A stretch of DNA of 64,000 nt. It comes from Clostridia bacterium. Lineage in GTDB: Bacteria > Bacillota > Clostridia > Oscillospirales > SIG627. The translations under genes were made by a program, and so were the position numbers. Shown in pieces: positions 1 to 10,066 of the stretch. How positions within the stretch are numbered: the first letter of the stretch is position 1; every line of letters starts with the position of its first letter. The DNA lies in the NCBI GenBank assembly GCA_017520825.1, contig JAFXEX010000028.1, positions 30,496 to 94,495 of the forward strand, read 5' to 3'. The notes beneath the pieces were generated by a model. That model searched no databases. It saw nothing but the letters and a program-made list of their open reading frames with translations, and was not told the origin of the DNA.

Positions 1-204
1 ATAGCAAACGCCTTCTGGATTATGGCGCTTGAAAAGGGTAAAACGGCAAAGGTGTCCAACCTTGCATATATAACCCCGTTTCTGTCAAGCCTGTGGACGA
101 GCATTTTCCTTGACGAAAAAATAACGGTAAATTCTATGGTGGGCTTGGCAGTTATAGTTTTAGGCATATTCATCCAGTTAAATAATAAGGAAAAGAACGC
201 ATAA
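1..204 (+). CDS. EamA/DMT-family transporter, C-terminal fragment (partial)
   Basis: The frame is open from the first base, so the gene starts outside the window; about 67 residues remain. They contain the last two hydrophobic segments typical of the second EamA repeat, including the pattern AYITPFLSSLWTSIFLDE and a final helix VGLAVIVLGIFIQL, followed by a short charged cytoplasmic tail. EamA proteins are ten-helix inner-membrane exporters of metabolites such as amino acids. The substrate cannot be told from this fragment. Confidence 0.8.
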   Translation: MANAFWIMALEKGKTAKVSNLAYITPFLSSLWTSIFLDEKITVNSMVGLAVIVLGIFIQLNNKEKNA

Positions 205-218
205 CGGAGTAAGCCTAT

Positions 219-884
219 ATGAAATTGACCGTGTTCAGATATGGTACAACCGAAATTACGGAAAGAATGGCAATTGAGGGTGGGGACGAAAGCATAAAGC
301 TACCCATTTCACTGTTGTTCTTTTTGATAGAGACTAAAGAAAAGAAGATACTCGTGGACGCTGGGTGCGATGCTATGCCGGGCTTTGAGCTTTTCGAGTT
401 TCAAAAGCCCGTAGAGGTGCTGGAGACCTATGGCATTGACAGAGGCGAAATAACCGACGTTATAATTACCCACGCCCATAACGACCATATGGACGCTATC
501 CGATATTATCCACAAGCGAATATTCATCTGCATAAAAACGATTTGAAAAGTGGGGAAAGATATTTATCGGACGGCACCAAGCTAATTCTCCTTGACGACT
601 GTGGGACTATAACCCACGGCGTTGAATTCAGGCACGTAGGTGGTCATACGGCAGGCTCGGGAATCGTTTTAATCAAGTTATGTGACAAAGCCCTTGCTCT
701 TTGTGGAGACGAATGCTATACAAGGAAAAATCTTATACTTAAAATACCCACGGGAAGTAGCTGTTGCCCCGAAAAAAGCAGGGCGTTCGTTGAGGAATAC
801 TCAAAGGATTGCTACCTTCCCATTCTGTTCCACGACCCCGATTTAATAGAGCATTTAGGATATAAAACCTTAATGGAGCTTTAA
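219..884 (+). CDS. MBL-fold metallo-hydrolase (AHL-lactonase-like)
   Basis: A 221-residue metallo-beta-lactamase-fold hydrolase. The binuclear metal site is complete: HAHNDH at residues 85-90, His143 in VGGHTAGS, Asp164 in LCGDECY and His205 near the end. Length and layout match the lactonase-type branch of the family (AiiA-like), which opens cyclic esters, but other small-molecule substrates are common there and the true one is unknown. It lies 14 bp after the transporter fragment and may be co-transcribed with it. A GGAG lies about 10 bases before the ATG. Confidence 0.85.
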   Translation: MKLTVFRYGTTEITERMAIEGGDESIKLPISLLFFLIETKEKKILVDAGCDAMPGFELFEFQKPVEVLETYGIDRGEITDVIITHAHNDHMDAIRYYPQANIHLHKNDLKSGERYLSDGTKLILLDDCGTITHGVEFRHVGGHTAGSGIVLIKLCDKALALCGDECYTRKNLILKIPTGSSCCPEKSRAFVEEYSKDCYLPILFHDPDLIEHLGYKTLMEL

Positions 885-920
885 AAAACGCTTAAGACGT
901 TTAAACGGAAAGGAAGTAAA

Positions 921-2087
921 ATGAGAAAATTACCGATATTGATATTGTTGATTTTTTTGCTCGTGTCTTGCTCTTCTCCCGAGGAAATCCCCAACGACAG
1001 TCAGAGCGTCACGGATGAAACTACAGTTCTTGATGAGATGGTTGAGGAGGACCAAGCCCAGCCCGTTCAGGAGGAGGTTGACCCATTGCAGTCAAGAGCA
1101 GTTGAAATGCTCGAGGAGATGACTCTTGAGGAAAAGATAGGTCAGATGTTTCTGGTCGCATGCCCCGAAAATGACGTAGAGGAGATACAAAAATACAATT
1201 TCGGTGGAATAGTTCTTTTTGCCGACGATTTCAGAAATTCTACTCCCGACGAAATAATTGAAAGAGTTACGGAATGTCAGACGGCTTCCAAGATACCTCT
1301 TTTCGTTGCCGTTGACGAGGAGGGTGGAACGGTGAGCCGTGTCGGACGCTTCAGTCAATTCCGTGCAACTCCCTTTTTGTCGCCTCGTGATACCTTTGCC
1401 AAATACGGCTGGCAGGGGATTGAGGAGGACGCCAAGGACAAGGCAGAGCTTCTTACCTCTCTCGGCATAAATCTGAACCTTGCTCCCGTCTGTGACCTGT
1501 CGAGCAATCAGTCGGACTTTATCTACAAGCGCTCCTTCTCGGGCAAAGCCGAGGAAGCTGCCCAATTCGTTTCACTTGCCGTAACCACTATGAAAAACGG
1601 TGGTCTTATGACGGCGTTAAAGCATTTTCCGGGCTATTCGTCAAACGCCGATACACACACCACTATTTCCTACGATGACCGAACCCTTTCGGACTTCATC
1701 AACGCCGATTATCAGCCGTTTATTGCAGGAATTCAGGCAGGCTCACCCTTTGTAATGGTGTCCCACAATATAATTACCTTCTTTGAGGATAAGCCTGCGT
1801 CTCTTTCGGGGGCCGTTCACGAAGAGCTGGGACGGCTTGGCTTTGACGGTCTTATTATGACCGACGATCTGGCAATGTCGGGAATTACCCAATTCACCGA
1901 CGGAGAAAGCACTGCCGTTCTTGCCGTGCTTGCAGGTAACCACGTTTTATGCACCTCGTCCTACGAGGAGGAATACGCCGACGTTCTTTCGGCAGTTAAA
2001 AGTGGTGAAATATCAGAGGAGCTTATTGACGGTGCAGTGATTAAAATACTTAAAACCAAAATGGAATACGGATTGATAAATGATTGA
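921..2087 (+). CDS. Glycoside hydrolase family 3 lipoprotein (NagZ-like beta-N-acetylhexosaminidase)
   Basis: A 388-residue GH3 enzyme. The N-terminus is a lipoprotein signal with lipobox LLVSC, then an acidic linker to about residue 55, so the enzyme should sit on the outer face of the membrane. The catalytic domain has KHFPG followed by an Asp-Thr-His triplet (the NagZ-type acid/base loop) and IMTDDLAMSGI, which carries the Asp nucleophile. NagZ-like enzymes remove beta-linked N-acetylglucosamine from muropeptides or chitin-like sugars. A peptidoglycan-turnover role is inferred. It overlaps the next gene by 8 bp. Confidence 0.88.
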   Translation: MRKLPILILLIFLLVSCSSPEEIPNDSQSVTDETTVLDEMVEEDQAQPVQEEVDPLQSRAVEMLEEMTLEEKIGQMFLVACPENDVEEIQKYNFGGIVLFADDFRNSTPDEIIERVTECQTASKIPLFVAVDEEGGTVSRVGRFSQFRATPFLSPRDTFAKYGWQGIEEDAKDKAELLTSLGINLNLAPVCDLSSNQSDFIYKRSFSGKAEEAAQFVSLAVTTMKNGGLMTALKHFPGYSSNADTHTTISYDDRTLSDFINADYQPFIAGIQAGSPFVMVSHNIITFFEDKPASLSGAVHEELGRLGFDGLIMTDDLAMSGITQFTDGESTAVLAVLAGNHVLCTSSYEEEYADVLSAVKSGEISEELIDGAVIKILKTKMEYGLIND

Positions 2088-2913
2088 CAGAAGGCTTAAA
2101 AAAGCATACGTTGAAATAACCAACCGATGTAACAAAAGCTGTTCCTTTTGCCACGGCACCAAAAGAGTGCCGAGGGATATGACTGCCGAGGAATTTGCAA
2201 GGGTACTGAACGAGCTGCAGGGCGTCACCGAGTATATATACCTGCACGTCTTAGGTGAGCCCTTGTGTCACCCACGGATAATAGAATTTATCAAAACGGC
2301 AACCGAGAGGGGCTTCAAGGTGAGCGTTACCACCAACGGAACGCTATTAACCGACAGCCTTCTTGACAGCGGCGTGTATAAGGTGCAGATTTCTCTGCAT
2401 AGCTTTGAGGAAGATGACGAGAGGGCTCACAGAGAGTATCTTGAAGGCGTATTCGACTTTTCCCAAAGAGCGTCGAAAAAAGGAATTCTGGTATCCTTGC
2501 GACTGTGGAATTTAAATTCCGAGGCCTCCAATTCGCTTGTTGAAGGGATGCTTGAGGAAAGATTTCCAAAGCCCTGGAGGGTGGGGAGAGATAATTCCTT
2601 TACCCTTGAAAGTAACCTCTTTCTCAACTATGCCAATCGCTTTGAATGGCCCGATATAAATGCCCACGACAACGGAGAACGGCTTTTCTGCTACGGACTT
2701 CGTGACCAGATAGGAATACTCGCAGACGGTACGGTGGTGCCCTGTTGCCTTGACGCTGAGGGAGATATCCCCTTGGGGAACGTATATACCACGTCAATGG
2801 CTGATATTATGTCCTCGCCGAGAGCCAAGGCTGTTTATGACGGCTTTTCTAAACGACAGGCTACGGAGGAGCTATGTCGAAAATGCTCATACGCAAAAAA
2901 ATTCCACAAGTAA
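2080..2913 (+). CDS. Radical SAM protein with SPASM-like C-terminus
   Basis: A 277-residue protein whose N-terminal CNKSCSFC (CxxxCxxC) binds the 4Fe-4S cluster used to cleave S-adenosylmethionine. The middle forms the usual partial TIM barrel (TTNGTLL motif). The C-terminal third has VVPCCLD and CRKCSYA, cysteines placed as in SPASM domains that hold a second cluster. Such proteins modify peptides, sugars or other small molecules; no peptide precursor gene is visible nearby. Start ATG lies inside the end of the GH3 gene, indicating translational coupling. A strong terminator follows. Confidence 0.85.
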   Translation: MIDRRLKKAYVEITNRCNKSCSFCHGTKRVPRDMTAEEFARVLNELQGVTEYIYLHVLGEPLCHPRIIEFIKTATERGFKVSVTTNGTLLTDSLLDSGVYKVQISLHSFEEDDERAHREYLEGVFDFSQRASKKGILVSLRLWNLNSEASNSLVEGMLEERFPKPWRVGRDNSFTLESNLFLNYANRFEWPDINAHDNGERLFCYGLRDQIGILADGTVVPCCLDAEGDIPLGNVYTTSMADIMSSPRAKAVYDGFSKRQATEELCRKCSYAKKFHK

Positions 2914-2929
2914 TAAAGCTTGATTTAAA

Positions 2930-2967
2930 GAAGAAGTTTTTGAAAAACGAAAACTTCTTCTTTTTTT
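2930..2967 (+). terminator. Rho-independent terminator after the radical SAM gene
   Basis: An 11-bp perfect stem (GAAGAAGTTTT with AAAACTTCTTC) around a 9-base loop is followed by seven T. It closes the GH3/radical SAM unit. Confidence 0.85.
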
Positions 2968-2976
2968 AGTTTGTAG

Positions 2977-3072
2977 AAAATTGCATTAAATAAACCTCGC
3001 CGTTTTATAACTCGCCTGAATATATACTTTAATTACGATAGGCGAGCTTTGCCAACGGTGGCACACTGTTTT
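2977..3072. repeat. Intergenic repeat, copy A
   Basis: About 96 bp that recur in the spacer after spo0A (4077-4170), in the same orientation and with roughly 80% identity by eye. Both copies start AAATTGCATTAAAT, carry CTCGCCGTTTTA, an inverted pair CTCGCC/GGCGAG separated by about 24 bp, and a small hairpin around TGCC...GGCA, and end GGTGGCACACTG. No coding potential is seen. It could be a dispersed non-coding repeat or a small structured RNA. Confidence 0.75.
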
Positions 3073-3178
3073 TCGACAAAATACTTCCGTACTTTTATAG
3101 TTTTTGCAATATTTTTTCGGATTTATCTGTTGAAATAGACGAAATTTAATTTTTATTGGAAAGAATTACCAAAACATC

Positions 3179-3207
3179 TTGATTTAATTGGAAATATATG
3201 GTAAAAT
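3179..3207 (+). promoter_or_regulatory. Sigma-A-type promoter of spo0A
   Basis: TTGATT, a 17-bp spacer, then TAAAAT. The expected transcription start is about 40 bases before the spo0A ATG. No sigma-H-like promoter was recognised with confidence. Confidence 0.7.
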
Positions 3208-3252
3208 CTTGGCGTAACATAAAACATAACAACGGTTAGGAGAGAACGAAAG

Positions 3253-4032
3253 ATGAATAACAGTAAAAGGATAAAGGTATACATTTTGGACTCAAACAGT
3301 GATTACCGTTACGTTTGCGCCGACAATCTGAGGAAGCACGGCATAGACGTGGTAGGGGAATCGGGTGACGGCTCCGAGGCGTTGACGGCTATTACCCGAT
3401 ACCGTCCCGACGTGGTGCTGATGGACCTTTGGGTGCCGGGGCTTGACGTCGACTGCCTTATGAACGAGGTGAAGAAGCTTGACCCGACCTACAAGCCCGA
3501 ATTTATATTGGTAACGGGCATCAACAACCGAAAGCTCATTGAGGAAACTCTCAACGCAGGCGCCTCGGGATGTATAATCAAGCCCTTCGACTATTCGGGA
3601 TTGGTCTATAAAATTACTCAGGTAATGGACAAATCGAAATGCGATATGCTTTATAAAAATCAGGATGACGACTTTGAGCTTGAGGCACAGGTTACACAGA
3701 TAATACATCAGGTAGGAATACCTGCGCACATAAAGGGATATCAGTATTTGCGCGCTGCAATAATGATGGTGGTAAACAATAACAGAGTAATCAACGAGGT
3801 TACGAAAACTCTCTATCCCACTGTTGCTATGAAGTTTTCCACCACCTCGTCGAGAGTGGAGCGTGCTATCCGTCACGCAATAGAGGTTGCGTGGGACAGG
3901 GGAGACGTGGATATGCTCAACTCCTATTTCGGCTATACTGTACAGAATTCAAAGGGCAAGCCCACCAATTCCGAGTTTATTGCAATGATTGCCGACAATC
4001 TCAGACTTAAGATGAAAAACAGAATAGGGTAA
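3253..4032 (+). CDS. spo0A: Stage 0 sporulation protein A (response regulator)
   Basis: A 259-residue master regulator of sporulation. The receiver domain (about 1-125) has the phospho-acceptor Asp58 in VLMDLW, the switch Thr in LVTG and the conserved Lys in IIKPFD. After a linker, the Spo0A-type DNA-binding domain is very well kept: [33 protein letters not shown] and [13 protein letters not shown]. One oddity: the acidic-pocket pair of Asp residues is Asp13-Ser14, so the second acid is lost. The gene has its own promoter and terminator and is flanked by two copies of an intergenic repeat. It marks the organism as a spore former, or a recent descendant of one. Confidence 0.97.
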   Translation: MNNSKRIKVYILDSNSDYRYVCADNLRKHGIDVVGESGDGSEALTAITRYRPDVVLMDLWVPGLDVDCLMNEVKKLDPTYKPEFILVTGINNRKLIEETLNAGASGCIIKPFDYSGLVYKITQVMDKSKCDMLYKNQDDDFELEAQVTQIIHQVGIPAHIKGYQYLRAAIMMVVNNNRVINEVTKTLYPTVAMKFSTTSSRVERAIRHAIEVAWDRGDVDMLNSYFGYTVQNSKGKPTNSEFIAMIADNLRLKMKNRIG

Positions 4033-4040
4033 CGTATTAA

Positions 4041-4073
4041 AAGGAAGCATTTGAGGGTGCTTCCTTTTCTCTT
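4041..4073 (+). terminator. Terminator after spo0A
   Basis: A perfect 9-bp stem (AAGGAAGCA with TGCTTCCTT) around an 8-base loop is followed by TTCTCTT. The U-tract is interrupted by C but the stem is strong. Confidence 0.75.
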
Positions 4074-4076
4074 AGG

Positions 4077-4170
4077 AAATTGCATTAAATCAATCTCGCC
4101 GTTTTAGCTCGCTTGGGTGTATATACTGATTACGACAGGCGAGCCTTGCCGGTGGTGGCACACTGCTTTT
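4077..4170. repeat. Intergenic repeat, copy B
   Basis: Direct repeat of the element at 2977-3072. Differences fall partly in paired positions: the small hairpin is TGCCggtggtGGCA here and TGCCaacggtGGCA there, so its stem is kept. Like copy A it lies just after a terminator and before the next promoter. Confidence 0.75.
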
Positions 4171-4218
4171 TATTCATAATATGTTTACAAGTGTTTGCTA
4201 AAAACTTTTGAAAAAGAC

Positions 4219-4247
4219 TTGACATTTTCACTAAAGAGTGATAAATT
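4219..4247 (+). promoter_or_regulatory. Promoter of the hrcA heat-shock operon
   Basis: TTGACA, 17 bp, TAAATT. The CIRCE operator begins 12 bp after the -10 element, so bound HrcA would cover the transcription start. Confidence 0.8.
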
Positions 4248-4258
4248 TATATCGTAAG

Positions 4259-4285
4259 TTAGCACTTGAGTGTTGAGAGTGCTAA
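4259..4285 (+). promoter_or_regulatory. CIRCE operator (HrcA binding site)
   Basis: TTAGCACTT-N9-GAGTGCTAA; the consensus is TTAGCACTC-N9-GAGTGCTAA, so a single base differs. HrcA binds this inverted repeat and represses the operon until heat stress titrates its GroEL helper. The site also contains a GTG (4270) that could be mistaken for the hrcA start. Confidence 0.92.
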
Positions 4286-4311
4286 AATTTAAAAAGAAAG
4301 ACGGTGAAGCG

Positions 4312-5340
4312 ATGGATTTGAATGAAAGAAAAAAGAGGATACTTAAATCCATTGTAGACACGTATATTCTGTCGGGCGAGCCCGTTGGCTCAAAGTATTT
4401 GTCAGGCTCTATGGGCTTGGACATTTCCTCGGCTACCATACGAAACGAAATGAGTGAGCTTGAACAGCTCGGATTTCTTGAGCAGCCTCACGCATCTGCC
4501 GGAAGAGTTCCCTCGAGTATGGGATACAGAATGTACGTTGAAAACCTTATGAATCAGTATTCTCTTTCACTTGAAGAGATAAACGTTCTCAACGACGTTA
4601 TGAACTCACGTATCCGTCATCTTTCCGACGTTGTCAGCGAGCTGACGAGAGTGCTTTCGGATATGACCGACTATACGGCGTTTGCCTATACTGCAAAGCC
4701 CAAGGCAAGCACTATAGTAAGGTTTGAGGGAGTGCTTCTTTCCCCCAAGAGCTTTCTGCTCGTTATGATAACCTCCCAGGAGAACGTAAAGACACATCAG
4801 ATAAGAACAGATATCACTCTCACTGCCGAAGTGCTATCCGTTATTATAAAGCTTCTCAATGAAAATCTGACCGGCGTCAATATCGAGCAGATCAGTCTTG
4901 AGAGCATATACGACCTTGAGGACAAGTTCGGGGTATATCGGGGAGTCCTTTCGGATATTCTCAGAAATATCGTGGATACTGTCAAGGGAGAGTATGATAA
5001 GCAGGTATATCTTGACGGAATGTCAAATATTCTGAAATATCCCGATTTTGCAGATATATCAAAAACGCAAAGCCTTATTTCCTTGCTTGAGGACAAGGAA
5101 AATCTTATAAGAATGATAACCGACCCCTCGGTTGGACACGATGGACTTAACGTTCTTATCGGTGACGGAATGTCCGATCAAGGACTTGACAAGACCAGCT
5201 GTATATACCACAAATTCAGTATAGGCAACGGTATGACGGGTGTTCTGGGACTTATAGGACCTAAGCGAATGGACTATTCCGGCGTTATTGCAAGACTCGA
5301 ATACGTAGTAAATAACCTTATCGGTGATGAAAGGAACTGA
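4312..5340 (+). CDS. hrcA: Heat-inducible transcription repressor HrcA
   Basis: A 342-residue repressor of class I heat-shock genes. The start is set at the ATG giving MDLNERKKRILKSIV, the normal HrcA N-terminus; the longer frame would begin with GTG inside the CIRCE operator. The N-terminal winged helix (to about 90) includes SSATIRNEMSELEQLGFLEQPH and the SAGRVPS motif, followed by the GAF-like dimer domain. First gene of hrcA-grpE-dnaK-dnaJ and autoregulated through the CIRCE just upstream. Only one base separates its stop from the grpE start. Confidence 0.96.
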   Translation: MDLNERKKRILKSIVDTYILSGEPVGSKYLSGSMGLDISSATIRNEMSELEQLGFLEQPHASAGRVPSSMGYRMYVENLMNQYSLSLEEINVLNDVMNSRIRHLSDVVSELTRVLSDMTDYTAFAYTAKPKASTIVRFEGVLLSPKSFLLVMITSQENVKTHQIRTDITLTAEVLSVIIKLLNENLTGVNIEQISLESIYDLEDKFGVYRGVLSDILRNIVDTVKGEYDKQVYLDGMSNILKYPDFADISKTQSLISLLEDKENLIRMITDPSVGHDGLNVLIGDGMSDQGLDKTSCIYHKFSIGNGMTGVLGLIGPKRMDYSGVIARLEYVVNNLIGDERN

Positions 5341-5341
5341 C

Positions 5342-5899
5342 ATGGCAAAAGAAAAGAAGGACAACGAAATTAAGGAAGAGGTTGCCGAGGAAACGGTTGA
5401 AGCCGTTGAAGAGGCAGTTGAGGAGACGGTTGAGGAGACGGTTGAAGAGATGGTTGAAGAAACCGTTGAGGAAACTGTAAGCAAGACAGAATACGCTTCC
5501 CTTTACGACAAGTATTTAAGACTTGTTGCAGAATTTGACAACTTCAAAAAGCGTACCCAGAAGGAAAAAGAGGAAATATATTCAATTGCAAAAACCGACG
5601 TGGTTATGAATCTTCTTCCCATTATTGACAACTTTGAAAGAGCAGAAAAATTCTCCGACGATAAAAACGTTGAGGAGGGAATTGCTCTTATCAAAAAGCA
5701 GTTTATTGACGTTCTGAAAAAGATAGGCATTGAGGAGATAGAGGCTGAAAATCAGCCCTTCGACCCCAACCTGCACAACGCCGTTCTCCACGAGGAGAGA
5801 GAGGACGTGGCTGAAAACACCGTCGTTGAGGTGCTTCAAAAGGGCTATAAGCTTGGCGACAAGGTGATAAGATATGCGATGGTAAAGGTCGCAAACTAA
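5342..5899 (+). CDS. grpE: Nucleotide exchange factor GrpE
   Basis: 185 residues; GrpE releases ADP from DnaK. The start is the ATG preceded by AAAGGAA, giving MAKEKKDNEIK; an earlier in-frame ATG inside hrcA lacks a ribosome site. The C-terminal half carries the family pattern (YLRLVAEFDNFKKRTQKE, FDPNLHNAV and a final KLGDKVIRYAMVKVA). The N-terminal 45 residues are almost pure Glu/Val/Thr and are encoded by six 12-bp tandem units (5405-5476), an in-frame repeat liable to change length. GrpE N-termini are usually acidic and disordered, so the repeat is probably tolerated. Confidence 0.96.
   Translation: MAKEKKDNEIKEEVAEETVEAVEEAVEETVEETVEEMVEETVEETVSKTEYASLYDKYLRLVAEFDNFKKRTQKEKEEIYSIAKTDVVMNLLPIIDNFERAEKFSDDKNVEEGIALIKKQFIDVLKKIGIEEIEAENQPFDPNLHNAVLHEEREDVAENTVVEVLQKGYKLGDKVIRYAMVKVAN
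5405..5476 (+). repeat. 12-bp tandem repeat inside grpE
   Basis: Six successive units of the type GTTGAGGAGACG, two identical and four differing at one to three bases, each encoding V-E-E-x. Copy number changes would keep the reading frame. Confidence 0.9.
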
Positions 5900-5937
5900 A
5901 AAAGTAAACAATAACTTTTATATAAAGAAAGAGGTAA

Positions 5938-7761
<1,824 letters not shown>

Positions 7762-7764
<3 letters not shown>

Positions 7765-7990
7765 ATGGGATGTTAAAATCGTCCGGAGCGCAAAAAGAAA
7801 AATGCATAAAACAATCTGTAACGTTAGTTAAAAGCAAAGCGACAGATATAGGTTGAAAAATCTCATAAATGATATTTTCTCCAAATAATTATATTTCTTT
7901 TTGCTATGAACAAGCTTCACCTCTCGACGTACATTTGTACGCCTTCGGATTCAGCTTGTCCATTCCGACCAATTTTCCCTATCCCATTTA
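7762..7990. repeat. Structured spacer with terminal inverted repeats between dnaK and dnaJ
   Basis: The dnaK stop codon is the first base triplet of TAAATGGGAT, which returns as its exact reverse complement ATCCCATTTA 209 bp later. Similarity continues inwards with mismatches (AAAATCGTCCGGA against the complement of TCCGACCAATTTT). Nested inside are GCAAAAAGAAA (7790-7800) and its complement (7894-7904), and an ACAAGCT/AGCTTGT hairpin with GTACATTTGTAC. There is no coding frame. This fits a MITE-like insertion or a structured RNA within the operon mRNA. Confidence 0.6.
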
Positions 7991-8016
7991 AAGAGTTAAA
8001 CTCGTGCGATACACAA

Positions 8017-8038
8017 CGGGGATGTAAACACATCCCCG
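8017..8038 (+). promoter_or_regulatory. GC-rich hairpin before dnaJ
   Basis: A perfect 9-bp stem CGGGGATGT/ACATCCCCG with a 4-base loop, 38 bp before the dnaJ ATG. It is followed by GAGCTTCGTATTTTTC, a poor U-tract, so it may attenuate or process the mRNA rather than end it. The rest of the 311-bp dnaK-dnaJ gap holds the inverted-repeat element and no recognisable promoter. Confidence 0.5.
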
Positions 8039-8075
8039 AGCTTCGTATTTTTCAGAAAGGTAAGACCTAAATACA

Positions 8076-9221
8076 ATGGCACAGAAAAAAGACTATTATG
8101 AGGTTCTCGGTTTAGACAAGAGTGCCGACGCCGATACAATAAAAAAAGCGTACAGAAAGCTTGCCAAGAAATATCACCCCGACATAAACCCCGACGATAA
8201 GTCTGCCGAGGAGAAGTTCAAGGAGGTCAACGAGGCCTACGAGGTGCTTTCAGACCCCGAGAAGAAAAAGCTTTACGACCAATACGGTCACGACGGACTT
8301 GACCCCAACTTCGGTGCAGGTGGATTTGGTGGAGGCTTCGGTGGCTTCGGTGGTATGGATTTCGATATGGGAGATATTTTCTCCTCCTTCTTTGGTGGTG
8401 GTGGCTCATCGTCAGCCCGTCGCAGAGGACCTGCCCGTGGAAGCGATATAGGCGTCAGGGTAAGGGTGTCCTTTGAGGAAGCGGCATTCGGTTGTAAGAA
8501 GGACGTGTCCTTCACCCGAGTTGACAAGTGTCCCGATTGCGAGGGAAGTGGCGCTAAAAACGGTGCGCACCCCGAAACCTGCTCCCAGTGTGGTGGTAGT
8601 GGTCAGGTGAGAGTTCAGCAGAGAACGCCTCTTGGCTATATGCAGACAACACGCACCTGTGATAAGTGTGGTGGAAAGGGTACGGTTATAAAGGACCCCT
8701 GCACGAAGTGTGGTGGTACGGGTACTCAGCGTAAGAATAAAAAGCTTGAGGTAAGCATCCCGGCCGGAATTGACAATTTGCAGAGAGTAGAGCTTCGTGG
8801 ACAGGGTAACGTAGGTCAGAACGGTGGTACGGCAGGCGACCTTATAGTAGAGGTAGGCATCAGACCTCACCCCATTTTTGAGCGTGACGGCTATAACATT
8901 TATTGCGAGGTCCCCGTTTCCTTTGCCGAAGCAACCCTTGGCGCAGAAATAAAGGTACCCACCCTTGAAGGAGATTACGGCTATAAGCTCCCCGAGGGAA
9001 CGCAGACGGGTACGACTATTACGCTTCGCGGTAAGGGAATACAGTATCTCAATTCCAAGGCTAAGGGCGACCTTATCTTCACCGTTGTGGTTGAAGTTCC
9101 CAAAAACCTCAGCGAAACGCAGAAAAAGCTTCTCCGTGAATTTGACCAGAGCTGTGACGACAGAAATCTGTCGGCAAAGGCTACCTTTAAGGAGAAGATT
9201 AAAAACATATTCAAAAAATAA
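8076..9221 (+). CDS. dnaJ: Chaperone DnaJ (Hsp40)
   Basis: 381 residues. The J domain has HPD at 34-36, followed by a Gly/Phe-rich stretch (about 75-110) and four CxxCxGxG zinc repeats: [24 protein letters not shown] and CTKCGGTG. The C-terminal substrate-binding domains follow ([19 protein letters not shown]). DnaJ delivers clients to DnaK and triggers its ATPase. It is separated from dnaK by a structured 311-bp spacer, so its dose may be set independently. A GAAAGGT precedes the start by about 15 bases, a long spacing. Confidence 0.97.
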   Translation: MAQKKDYYEVLGLDKSADADTIKKAYRKLAKKYHPDINPDDKSAEEKFKEVNEAYEVLSDPEKKKLYDQYGHDGLDPNFGAGGFGGGFGGFGGMDFDMGDIFSSFFGGGGSSSARRRGPARGSDIGVRVRVSFEEAAFGCKKDVSFTRVDKCPDCEGSGAKNGAHPETCSQCGGSGQVRVQQRTPLGYMQTTRTCDKCGGKGTVIKDPCTKCGGTGTQRKNKKLEVSIPAGIDNLQRVELRGQGNVGQNGGTAGDLIVEVGIRPHPIFERDGYNIYCEVPVSFAEATLGAEIKVPTLEGDYGYKLPEGTQTGTTITLRGKGIQYLNSKAKGDLIFTVVVEVPKNLSETQKKLLREFDQSCDDRNLSAKATFKEKIKNIFKK

Positions 9222-9226
9222 TATAA

Positions 9227-9266
9227 GCACGCTTCGAAGAGTATTCGGAGCGTGCCTTTCTATTTT
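9227..9266 (+). terminator. Terminator of the heat-shock operon
   Basis: A 12-bp stem (GCACGCTTCGAA with TTCGGAGCGTGC, one G-T pair) is followed by CTTTCTATTTT. Confidence 0.8.
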
Positions 9267-9267
9267 G

Positions 9268-9296
9268 TTGACTTTTTCGGCTTTTCGTTTTATAAT
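9268..9296 (+). promoter_or_regulatory. Promoter upstream of the broken gene
   Basis: TTGACT, 17 bp, TATAAT. It would start transcription near 9303, about 37 bases before the ATG at 9340. Confidence 0.6.
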
Positions 9297-9339
9297 GATT
9301 ATTACTATATAATTACATTTAAGCAGTTGAGCTCTTATA

Positions 9340-9966
9340 ATGGATAGGTGTGGAATGTTGTGGTAAGGAGATGTCGGTACGGATAAGTATATTTATGAAA
9401 ATATTACTGAATTAAAAACTCCTGTTGGATATTTCTTCGTTACAGACGGAAGTGTTAATGTTTCCTTTTCTGTTAAAAAAAATACTTTTGATGTTCCTTA
9501 TCATATATATAATAACCAGCAAATCATCGGAGAGCTAAACACAGAAACCAATTTTGATTTAGTAATAGATGTAAATAAATTGAAAATAGGGTGTTATTAT
9601 CGTGTAGGATTTTCAAAGGGAACGTTCTCTTTTGGTGGCTCAGATGAACATACTGAATCAATTGTTTTAACAGCAGAAAATTGGAGTATTGGAATTGGCT
9701 CTTACAATCCAAATGATGATGAAGAATTGGAACAAGCAATTCTTTATATGGGTAAGGACAAAGGGGATATTGAATATCCACCAATATTTGATGAAACCAA
9801 CTTTGTTAGATATACTGTTTCTTCTGCAAGCGAGTCAAAAGAGGGCTTTGAATTCAAATTATTGGATTATTCATACCCCGAAATAGTTTTCAAGGTAGCG
9901 TGGATAAAAAATGAGATTTACGATAAAAGCACATACGAAGACGCACTTGATTTTTGGCTTACGTAA
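9340..9966 (+). pseudogene. Unrecognised gene with an early in-frame stop
   Basis: An ATG at 9340 opens a frame that hits TAA after eight codons (MDRCGMLW) and then stays open for 200 codons to 9966. After the stop there is no ATG, GTG or TTG in frame until a TTG at 9580, so roughly 70 sensible residues cannot be reached by normal initiation. AAGGAG sits directly on the stop codon. The product is acidic, soluble and not similar to any family I recognise. The stretch is AT-rich compared with dnaJ. Best read as a gene disabled by a nonsense mutation; a rare start codon or recoding is possible. Confidence 0.55.
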
Positions 9967-10027
9967 TTTTTTATTCCTGACTTGACACGAACCTTTGCTG
10001 TAAATAGCGCCGCAGTTAAATTATCTT
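9967..10027. other. Spacer with a half REP-like sequence
   Basis: Contains TTGACACGAACC (9980-9991), whose complement GGTTCGTGTC resembles one arm of the GGGGACGGTTC-type repeats common in clostridia. A matching arm lies after the GH42 gene. Confidence 0.4.
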
Positions 10028-10066
10028 ATGACAACGAAATTTATAAAAACAGGAGTGACCAAAATT

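Noticed and set aside
5059..5484. A Ser/Thr/Val repeat protein opposite grpE
   Set aside because: It is only the complement of the 12-bp grpE minisatellite.
8412..9230. A 272-codon minus-strand frame across dnaJ
   Set aside because: Arises from the even codon use of dnaJ; no domain and no start signal.
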